Shown: positions 56,248 to 64,000 of the stretch, piece after piece
Layout of the letters: the number at the start of each line of letters is the position of its first letter
Position numbering within the stretch: position 1 is the first letter of the stretch
NCBI GenBank assembly: GCA_019426215.1
Contig: CM033400.1
Coordinates: forward strand, 17,344,568-17,408,567
Direction of reading: 5' to 3'
Length of the DNA stretch: 64,000 nt
From: Buddleja alternifolia
Taxonomy: Eukaryota > Streptophyta > Magnoliopsida > Lamiales > Scrophulariaceae
The notes under the pieces: generated by a model
The model's input: only the letters and a program-made list of their open reading frames with translations
Databases searched by the model: none
What the model was told of the DNA's origin: nothing
Program-made: the position numbers and the translations under genes

Positions 56248-57117
56248 ACTCAATGCCATTTGCTGTGATATTTAATACCCATCTTTTCGAGATGTTTTTC
56301 CAGCACCACCGGTGCCAATGGGTCAATGGATCAGCGACATTGTCGGGCTGAGGCTATTTTCTGAACATCTATTTCACCTCGTGCAATGATCTCTCTTATG
56401 ATGTGATATCTCTCCTCTCTATGTGTTTGGATTTATTGTGAGACCTAGGTTCCTTCGCTTGCGCTATAGCTCCGGTGTTGTCACAATAAAGTGGCAACGA
56501 GAGCTTTATGCTAGGAACCACTTGAAGTTCCTCAATGAACTTCCTAATCCAAACAGCTTCTTTAGCTGCCTCCGAGGCAGCTGTGTATTCAGCCTCTGTG
56601 GTGGAGTCTGCGGTTGTGCTTTGCTCGGAACTTTTCCAAGTCACCGCTCCACCATTTAGAGTAAATACAAATCCCGAGGTGGATTTCCGGTCATCAACAT
56701 CAGATTGGAAATCCAAATCAGTGTACCCGTCCACCCTCAGGTCACCACTTCCATAAGTGAGAATCATATCCTTAGTTCTTTTCAGATACTTTAGGATATT
56801 CTTCACAGCTATCCAATGTTCCTTACTAGGGTTTGCTAGAAATCGACTAACAACACTCACAACATAAGCAATGTCGGGTCTAGTACAGAGCATCACGTAC
56901 ATCAAGCTGCCCACAGCAGATGGGGTATAATGTTCATTTCTTTTCTATCTTCCTCACTTTGAGGACACATAGATTTTGAAAGATGTATCCCATGTCTCAT
57001 TGGTAGGAACCCTTTCTTAGAATCTTCCATCCTATACCTTTTTAGGACCTTTTCTAAGTAAAGGGCTTGAGAAAGTCCTATCATTCTTTTGGTTCGATCT
57101 CTATAGATGTGATACCC
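56248..57117 (-). pseudogene. C-F copia RT end and RNase H
   Basis: From the break at 57117: YRDRTKRMIGLSQ, LYLEKVLKRYRMEDSKKGFL and MRHGIHLSKSMCPQSEEDR. After a shift near 56910 come GSLMYVMLCTRPDIAYVVSV and LKYLKRTKDMILTYGSGDLR. RNase H follows with DVDDRKSTSGFVFTLNGGAV, TTEAEYTAASEAAKEAVWIR, LPLYCDNTGAIAQAKEPRSH and SKHIERR. A frameshift near 56400 spoils the last 50 codons. RT core and upstream genes are missing because a gypsy LTR fragment abuts at 57118. Confidence 0.9.
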
Positions 57118-57451
57118 GAGTTTTTTTTAGTCGACTAGTTACTATCTAAAGCATTAGGACATGACCTAGGATCTTAAACATATGTTCAAGAGGGATATTA
57201 TATTATACATCTTATGTAGATTAAAGGAATAGAAACAAAATTTAACTAGACACTAAGAGAGAAGTTATACACCAATAATTAGTAAATTCCACTTTCATTT
57301 CACATTAAATAATAATAATAAAAAGAAAAGAAAAGTGGAGCACTACACGGTCACACACACCTATATATACAACATACCACCTTCAACCTTCATCATTTTC
57401 TTGATGCAAAGCAAAAGGGTCTCTTCAACCGTTCTTCATCTCTTCATTTCA

Positions 57452-57492
<41 letters not shown>

Positions 57493-57665
57493 TATATTGA
57501 CTTCAACCTTCAACCCATCTTCACACTTGTTGGTAGCAATTAAAGGTAACTCTTAATCCCTTAGAACTTAGAACTTAGAGCTTATATATTAGTAGGTAAT
57601 GGTAAAGGCTAAGTTTATTTTGAAAATGTTATTGCATGTGTCTTGGATGAGTAGATCTATGAGTT
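57118..57665 (+). repeat. 5' fragment of G2-family LTR
   Basis: TGTGATACCCGAG at 57118 and the next 548 bp match the G2 LTR start, including the leader-like ACACACCTATATATA segment and an expanded (AT)n run (57454-57490; G2 has 26 bp). It breaks off at GATCTATGAGTT. Confidence 0.92.
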
Positions 57666-58740
57666 AGCTTCAATCCATACTAAATCACCAAGTTTTCCGG
57701 AGATATCCAAACTTCCGGATTGGATTTCTAGTGCCGTATTTGGTTCATGGAAAAATAACCCTCACCTCAAAAGGGGTGATATTCTGGAGTTGAAGTTTAT
57801 TTTGGCAGCACCAGAAATTATCGGAAAAGGGTCTCATCCAGTTTTCCACATCATCAAACTATAGAGACCAGATATGACAGCCTATAATAGAATTAATGTT
57901 GCATTAGGTGAAGCTCCGTTGGTTTTTCTATCAACAAAAATGATATTTCCACCAGAAGAGCATGGGGGATGTGGGTTTGTCTTACAGAGATGGACAAAGT
58001 CAAGTAACTATTTAAAATATTTACAAACTCAGTAAATGGATCTTTCCTGTTAAACTCCATGACAGGGAAAAGTACCGAATTCGTAGAGAAGCTCTTTGAA
58101 CAAAAAAGGACAATGATCTGGGAAAACAAGTTACCAGCAACTGAATCTACCAGGAAGCAGGCCTGCAACATGATGTATGTTGATCAATGGCACAACCGAG
58201 AATGTTCAAGTTGTGAGTTTCAAGAAAAACCTTTATTTGGTACAAATATAAGGGTTACCAAGATGAAACTTGAATCCGATAAAGACAAGAGAAAAAAGAA
58301 ATTTTACCCCCGGGGTTTTCACAAACTAGGATAAAATCATGTAAAAGAAAAATGTCTGAATAGTCAGGGACAATTAAAGAAATAGTTCTAAAAGAAAACA
58401 GCTGTAAAAAGGACGAGCGTGGCAGACAAAGTGGAAAACACAGGGACCCATATTAAAGTTAGATGTAAACAATGACATTTAAAAAATTAAGGAGGTTTTG
58501 GAATCCGACTTTGAAATCCGAAACCAGGCCTATAAGAAGAAAGTTCAGAAATAGATGGAGATCATCAGAAAACTTCTCCAACTCTTTCATAAACAAATAT
58601 TCATAAGAAAATTTGTAATCTTCTTCTTATGTAGTTTTAAATACACGAGTGTATGGGGATTTCCCCAATAGTAGTCCTCTCATGAGAGGCTAAGAGGTTT
58701 TCTCCTCCAATAGCGGAGTAAAATAATATTATGTAATTTT
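57666..58740 (+). pseudogene. Decayed coding block, possible endogenous pararetrovirus (uncertain)
   Basis: Family not recognised with certainty. Two readable blocks are separated by stops: 57666-58010, with KLPDWISSAVFGSWKNN, and 58059-58334, a 91-codon frame with Lys-rich end KDKRKKKFYPRGFHKLG and paired Cys (ECSSCEF). Downstream, 58540-58740 is non-coding with short palindromes (GGGGATTTCCCC, CCTCTCATGAGAGG). Coding blocks followed by a hairpin-rich leader-like region would fit a fragment of an endogenous caulimovirid, but no RT, protease or movement-protein motif that I can defend is present. It could equally be a host gene relic. Confidence 0.25.
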
Positions 58741-59254
58741 AATTTCTATATTTCATCAATAAAGTAAAGGCTTTGACCAACTTCTTGTCCAAAATCCAAA
58801 TTAATTCTATATGTAAATGTATCTTTACATCCAAAAGGTAGGAAACGAAATTGGGTTGTGATGTGTATCGCTGAAGGAGCCAAGAACAGCGAACCATCGG
58901 CTGTGGTTGTGTGGTTGGAAGAAGTCCATAAAATCGCGTACTTGGAATACCCGGCGATAAGGCGGTCAAAATAGGTATAGTTTTATGTAATATTAATTTT
59001 ATTTCGGAAGCATGTTGGGCTTAATCAATCGAAAGATTATTTTGCTAAATTTCAAAGACTATCACAAGATATTACCACTGATCGCATAAAAGGAAAACAT
59101 TTTGTTAATAATGAACAAGATAAAGGACTAATTCGGCAAGGGGACAAGATAGAGGACCAAACCTCAAAATGAGCCAACTTAAAGAATGAAAAACCCAATT
59201 TTCCCAACCATATGGTATGCATAGAAAGGTATGAAGTCTCCCGCTAGTATGGGA
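58741..59254. other. No recognisable feature
   Basis: A+T-rich sequence between the block above and the C-G LTR. Short frames only. TGGGA at 59250-59254 is the candidate target duplication of C-G. Confidence 0.5.
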
Positions 59255-60437
59255 TGTTGGCTTGGGTTCTATTCCCCGGGTGGCTCGTGGCAGCGGAATT
59301 TAAAATTTAAACGTACAACCACCCGAAACAGGAATAATGGTGTGCTCGATTATGCTACAAAGAAGGTTTCAAGAATTTTTACCTTTCTATTCAATTCTCA
59401 CAGCAACCAATTTGATCTTTTCAACCCTTTGGTGCAATTCCACACGATTCCTTGGAGGAAATCGCCCGTCAATTGTATCTCCGGTATCAGTGCTCCAAAT
59501 GTCGCACCTCTAAGATGTATCCACACCTCGTTCAAGTCACCACCTACTTCGTTGTTGGTGCTAGCCAATGAAATAGATCTAAGTCTAAAACCTAGGCTTG
59601 ATTATGTGAAGGGATGAAATATGTGAATCGTTAAGTTCAACACATGAACAAAATGATGTCTTGTTGGAACAAGTGAAGGGATCAAATTTCGACTATCCAA
59701 ACGAGGAAACCCTACGCGTCTTTAGATATCATACTTCGGCTGAAGATTGCCAAAGTCGATTCACTATGTAAACATAGGAGATTCGCTGACAAGACTAATG
59801 TCAAAGATAGATCCCATCTTGATTCTCACGTGCCTTCATACACAATCAGCCCATGTCTGATTTTGCCCATTTGTGATCATCTAAGTAATCATGTAACAAA
59901 TCAAGACATGTTCGATTGTGTATAAGACATCCAATGGAACCTCAGGTTCTAATGATTACTCTTATACTACAAGACCACTGGAAGTTCCAGATTCGACTGG
60001 GATTCCATTTAATGGAACTTCCATGGGGTTGTTCAGTATACCTATTCCCACAATAGGAACCCTCATATATGCATCGGCTTTCACCGTGCCAATATCTATG
60101 GAACGAGATACACTCTATCAAGAGTATGCACCATATAAGCAATCTTTTGGGTCTCACCGATATCCCTTGATCTGGACGAGCCCATTCATGACTTGGAACA
60201 TATGTTTTAAGGATCACAGCCTTGGAGACATATTCCATCATTGCCATTCCCGATGCGCAATGATGTCCCATAGCTATGTGTGATCCTTCGGGACTTTATT
60301 CTTAGTTAAGACAGCTATATACATGAATAAAGAATGCCAAAAGATTAACTTTATTTAAATGAAAAAGATCGTTTATCTAGAGTTATTATTGCATAGAATG
60401 GCACCCTAAATTGGTGCGCCGGGCATAAATTCTAACA
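59255..60437 (-). repeat. 3' LTR of copia C-G
   Basis: 1183 bp. On the minus strand starts TGTTAGAATTTATGCCCGGC at 60437 after the PPT and ends GAACCCAAGCCAACA at 59255. About 145-205 bp from the start it shares the ATAGCTATG block with the C-C LTR. Frames at 59231-59617 and 59918-60283 are LTR sequence. Confidence 0.87.
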
Positions 60438-60450
60438 ATCTCCCACTTGC
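60438..60450 (-). promoter_or_regulatory. Polypurine tract of C-G
   Basis: CAAGTGGGAGATT on the minus strand directly before the LTR start. Confidence 0.9.
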
Positions 60451-60451
60451 C

Positions 60452-61300
60452 CTAGTGCCAATTGCCCATGTACTTGAGGCCCATTCTACCTAGATGCCCT
60501 TCAAATACTTTATTGTTTAAGGGTTTGGTGAGCGGGTTCGCCACATTGTCTGCCGAGTCCACATGTTCCACTCGAACGTCGCCTCTCCCAATGATCTCCC
60601 TGATCAAGTGGTATCGTCTCTGTATGTGCTTGGATTTCTGATGAGACCTTGGCTCCTTTGCTTGCGCAATAGCCCCGTTGTTTTCATAGTACAAAGGTAC
60701 TGCGTCTACAACGGATGGAACTACACCCAATTCTTGGATGAAGTTCCTTATGCAAACACCTTCCATCGCAGCCTCTGAAGCTGCGATATATTCTGCTTCA
60801 GTGGTGGAGTTTGCCACAGTTGCTTGCTTAGAACTTTTCCAGCTGACGGCTCCTCCATTGAGCAGATAGACAAATCCTGAGACTGACTTCGAGTCGTCCA
60901 TGTCTGTTTGGAACCTCGAATTGGTGTATCCCTCTAACTCCAATTTTCCACGTCCGTATATCAAAAACATGTCCTTAGTCTTGTTAAGGTACTTAAGGAT
61001 CGCTTTCGCTGCATTCCAGTGCTTCTCACCAGGATCAGCTTGATAACGGCTGCGCACACTCAATGCATACGCCACATCAAGTCTTGTGCATATCATCGCG
61101 TACATTATGCTACCTATAGCCGAGGCATAAGGTATTTGGGACATTCTTACTCTTTCTTCTCGAGTCTTAGGAGACATCGACTTGGAAAGTGCAATCCCAT
61201 GTCCCATTGGCAAGAATCCTCTCTTGGATTCTACCATCTTAAATCTCTTAAGTACGCGATCGATATATGCGGATTGGGAGAGTCCAGCAGCCTACTCGAT
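60452..61300 (-). pseudogene. C-G copia RT end and RNase H, catalytic residues lost
   Basis: A 261-codon open frame to the natural C-terminus: MGHGIALSKSMSPKTREER, YASAIGSIMYAMICTRLDVA and LKYLNKTKDMFLIYGRGKLE, then RNase H: GYTNSRFQTDMDDSKSVSGF, ATVANSTTEAEYIAASEAAM, DAVPLYYENNGAIAQAKEPR, KHIQRRYHLIREIIGRGDVR and ANPLTKPLNNKVFEGHLGRM. Against C-F and C-C, GYTD has become GYTN and LYCDN has become LYYEN, so two of the metal-binding Asp positions are changed. The frame is open but the enzyme should be dead. A shift near 61240 joins it to the RT. Confidence 0.9.
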
Positions 61301-61599
61301 CTCTCTCGGTATGTCTTCATACCAAGTACGTAGGATGTCTCTCCCATATCTTTCAATTAAATATGTTTAGAGAGCTATACTTTAGTCGACTGCATCATTC
61401 CAATATTGTTTCCGATCAAAAGAATGTTGTCAACGTAAAGTATGAGAAACATAACCGCGCTCCCACTAACCTTCTTGTGCACACAAGCCTCTTCAACATT
61501 TTGTACATATCCATACTCTTGTATGACAGTGTCAAAACGTTTATTCCAGCTTCGGGAAGCCTGCTTTAATTCATAAATGGACTTTTGGAGCTTACACAC
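61301..61599 (-). pseudogene. C-G copia RT, C-terminal half
   Basis: KVCKLQKSIYELKQASRSWN, KRFDTVIQEYGYVQ, VSGSAVMFLILYVDNILLIG. The catalytic YVDD reads YVDN. The frame is joined across T2 to 63259: removing T2 and one TTT restores THK-VCKLQKS-type continuity. Confidence 0.9.
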
Positions 61600-61602
61600 T
61601 TT

Positions 61603-63255
61603 GGCTATGTTTGGTTATGTTTTGGGATGGTATTTTGGTGAAAATTATTGGTGAAAATTTTATGGGGACACGTGCAATTTTGATGGGATAATGTTTTGGG
61701 AGTTGGTTTTTGAATGATTTTTTGGTGAGATAGTGTTTGGTTTTGTTTTCAGATGGAACATGAATTACTGTAGCTGTCAAATCATGTAAGTTTTTGTCTG
61801 TAAATAATTAAAAATTATAATATAATATTGAGATTGAAATAATTATTATATAGATAAATATATCTATGTATATATGTAAATAATAGTAGTGTGTGTGTGT
61901 GTATATATATATATTAGTGTACATATATATATGTGTAATAGTAGTAATAGTCGTTTATATAAAATTAAAAGAAAAGTATATATATACACACACACACATA
62001 TATAAGTAATAGTGTTAATAATAGTTGATATATAATTAAAAGAAAAGTATATATATTCATATATATATATATATGTATCAGCGTGTGTGAGAGTGCATGT
62101 GTGACTGTGTGTGTGTTTATGTGTGTGTAATTGTGTGTTTGTGTGTGCGTGTAATAGTGTGTGTGTGTGTGACTGTGTGTGTTTCTGTGTGTGTAATTGT
62201 GTGTGCGTGTAACAATGTGTGTGTGCACGCTCAAACTGTGTGTGTGTGTGTGTGCGCGTGGGAAAGGGGTGTGAGGGGGGGGTTGGGGGAGATTGGGGAA
62301 GACGATGAACAGTCCCCCCCTCTTCTTTTTTCTTTTTTTTTCCTTTTTTTTAAATTTAATTTATAAAAAAAATATTAATAAGTAATTTATTTTAAAAATT
62401 ATTAAAATACAATCTTATTCTTAGATAATTAGGTCACTCCTACTACAAGTCAATTACCAAATCCAAACCAAAACTATGAAATAAGAAACCCTTGCTTCAA
62501 GTCACAATTCACGCGGTCAAATCCACGTTGACCACGCAGTTGACTAGGTCAAACCCGAGTTGACCGTGGTCAAATTGCCTTTGACCGTCCCAAGACCTTT
62601 TTTTTCCCCACATAATATACATTAAGAAAACATATGGGTAACATATATGCATTTCTCGATCCACAAATTTAGCAACGAGATAAATTATACACAGCCACAC
62701 ACATAAAAAATAAGTAAAACTTTAAAATAATATTTACAAATAACATATATATGTATATAAATATAGATATATATAAATCCACATACTTTTACTATAACTA
62801 ATTTGAAAAACAAAATTTGAAAGTTTTACTTTAGAAAACTCCACAAATTTCAATCTATGTTTTTATCAATACTATTTCTCATGATAGAATTACAAACAAA
62901 CAAACTTTTTTCTATTTTAAAGTTTAATGGTACACGGTCAAAGATATGACAAAACATTATAAAAAAACATTACAAAAAAAAAAAGACACGGTCAAAGAGA
63001 AGAGAAAGAGTGAGGAGTGAGGAGACAGAGAGAAAGAGGAGAGGGGGATAGAGAGAGGAGAGAGAACATTTTTGTATAAAAAATAGAGGAGAGAGAATGA
63101 GATAGGGGACAAAGTGAGAGAAAGATGAAAAATAATAATTATGTTTTTTTGGATGAAAAAAGTTGTGTATTTTTTATGAAATATTGTGTGAAACAAACAT
63201 TGTTTGGCGGGAATTTTGGACCAAATATGACTTGAAAATATAACCAAACATAGCC
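61603..63255. mobile_element. T2: TIR element with 3-bp TSD inserted in C-G RT
   Basis: Terminal inverted repeats GGCTATGTTTGGTTATGTTT and (complement of the right end) GGCTATGTTTGGTTATATTT; TTT on both sides (61600-61602, 63256-63258), present once in the uninterrupted gene (CACACTTTGTGTT). Terminus and 3-bp duplication suggest PIF/Harbinger. 1653 bp, no transposase. Interior: duplication of about 77 bp with AAATTAAAAGAAAAGTATAT (61935-62062), GT-rich tract 62090-62260, G- and T-runs 62265-62350, W-box cluster 62515-62586 and GA-rich tract 62995-63125. Confidence 0.87.
62515..62586. promoter_or_regulatory. Cluster of seven W-box motifs in T2
   Basis: TTGAC(C/T) cores on either strand at 62515-62520, 62528-62533, 62540-62545, 62547-62552, 62560-62565, 62568-62573 and 62581-62586; two more at 62936 and 62990. 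TTGAC(C/T) is the core bound by plant WRKY transcription factors. Function here is inferred only. Confidence 0.7.
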
Positions 63256-63258
63256 TTT

Positions 63259-64000
63259 GTGTTCCCTCGTTTCAGATGTAAAGCCATCTGGCTGTTGCAT
63301 GTATATCTCTTCCTAAATATCTCCATTGAGGAATGCAGTCTTTACATCCATCTGCCAAATCTCAAAATCGAGAAATGCAGATATAGCAAGCAGAATCCTA
63401 ATGGATTTCAGCATCGTCACTGGCGAGAAAGTTTCCTCATAGTCAATGCCTTGCCTCTGAGTGAATCCTTTTGCCACGAGGCGTACTTTATAGGTTGCCA
63501 CCTCTCCATCAACTCCAAGCTTCCGCTTATAGACCCACTTACAGCTAATGGGTTTCACGCCCTCTGGTGGGTCCACCAAGGTCCATACCTTGTTGGAGTC
63601 CATTTCTGACTTCATGGCTTCTAGCCATTTTTCCGAATCAATGTCAAACATTGCTTCCTTATAACTCTTTGGATCAGAGTCTAAGGGAGGATCATCTGAG
63701 TTCTTTTCTTCCAACAGGTCAAGCCATCTTTCAAGTGCCTTTGGAACTCTTTCAGATCTCCTCAAGGGTTGTGTGTTCTCAGTAGGTGTGTCGGAATTAG
63801 CTTCATTGGTGTCGGGTGGATTATTTTGTACTTCTTGATTCGAATCACTTTGAATCATCTCATCAAGTTCTACAGCCTCGCCTTTCCTATCCAAATGGAA
63901 TCCTTTTGCTAGGAAATTGGCAATTCTTGAAACAATCACTTTTTGTTCCACCGGGTTGTAGAAGTAGTATCCAATAGTTTCCTTTGGATACCCTACAAAA
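63259..64000 (-). pseudogene. C-G copia integrase end and RT N-terminal half (continues beyond window)
   Basis: From the window edge: VGYPKETIGYYFYNPVEQK-type integrase tail, then FLAKGFHLDRKGEAVELDEM, an acidic linker, RRSERVPKALERWLDLLEEK, DSNKVWTLVDPPEGVKPISC, KWVYKRKLGVDGEVATYKVR, LVAKGFTQRQGIDYEETFSP, VTMLKSIRILLAISAFLDFE and IWQMDVKTAFLNGDI. A stop follows NGDI (GGAAGAGATAT context), then EEIYMQQPDGF resumes up to T2. This is the best-preserved copia RT entry in the window and the reference used for the C-C insert. Confidence 0.92.

Noticed and set aside
58059..58334. Host protein-coding gene
   Set aside because: Upstream part has stops, no start context or introns could be defined, and the region is flanked by element fragments.
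62097..62366. 89-codon frame rich in Cys and Val
   Set aside because: Translation of a GT microsatellite inside T2.

Overview
This window is nuclear DNA of a flowering plant (species not identifiable) and consists almost entirely of nested, mostly dead transposable elements. I find no convincing host gene, tRNA, rRNA or CRISPR. The plant assignment rests on a Tekay-type chromovirus with a C-terminal chromodomain, plant Ty1/copia elements with PBS sites matching initiator tRNA-Met, plant L1-type LINEs (DUF4283-like ORF1, FADD reverse transcriptase, zf-RVT finger), and a plant-style Helitron. The labels below are mine: G = Ty3/gypsy, C = Ty1/copia, L = LINE, H = Helitron, T = TIR element.

Layout. 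1-7798: G1, a nearly whole Tekay-like element with a 1217-codon open pol but a broken gag. 7799-9368: L1, with ORF1 (-) and the ORF2 tail (+) head to head. 9369-12743: a 3.4-kb gypsy LTR (GL family, -) with degenerate internal sequence and diverged tandem repeats out to about 15150. 15153-17985: L2, a 5'-truncated LINE ORF2 (-) lying in the gag start of C-B. 17985-20959: C-B start of gag, leader and LTR (-). 20960-24325: C-A (-), IN, PR, gag and leader, the leader split by fold-back element T1. 24326-31217: G2 (+), a decayed gypsy with a full 3' LTR. 31218-31765: L3, a LINE ORF1 fragment. 31766-43418: C-C (-), whose 3' LTR is split by the gag-only element C-D (+, 33768-39569, TSD ACTTC). 43419-51252: C-E (+), inserted in C-C gag; its 5' LTR holds Helitron H1, which holds a gypsy solo LTR (TSD GTGCT). 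51253-54475: a GL LTR (+) in the C-E leader, itself holding a solo copia LTR. 54476-57117: C-F (-). 57118-57665: gypsy LTR fragment. 57666-59254: unclassified, possibly pararetroviral. 59255-64000: C-G (-), its RT split by T2, a 3-bp-TSD TIR element carrying a dense W-box cluster.

How the parts relate. The elements share machinery only within families. The most informative point is comparative. Four different copia leaders, two on each strand, carry the same ordered set of hairpins, with loops conserved and stems that change in a compensatory way, followed by two polypurine boxes just before gag. This looks like a structured RNA module (packaging, dimerisation or translation control). Other notable points are a gypsy-style RNase H peptide spliced in frame into a copia RT, an 87-bp flank duplication that explains the gag-only element C-D, and a Helitron with two 3' terminators. 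All coding calls come from reading translations; no database search was run.
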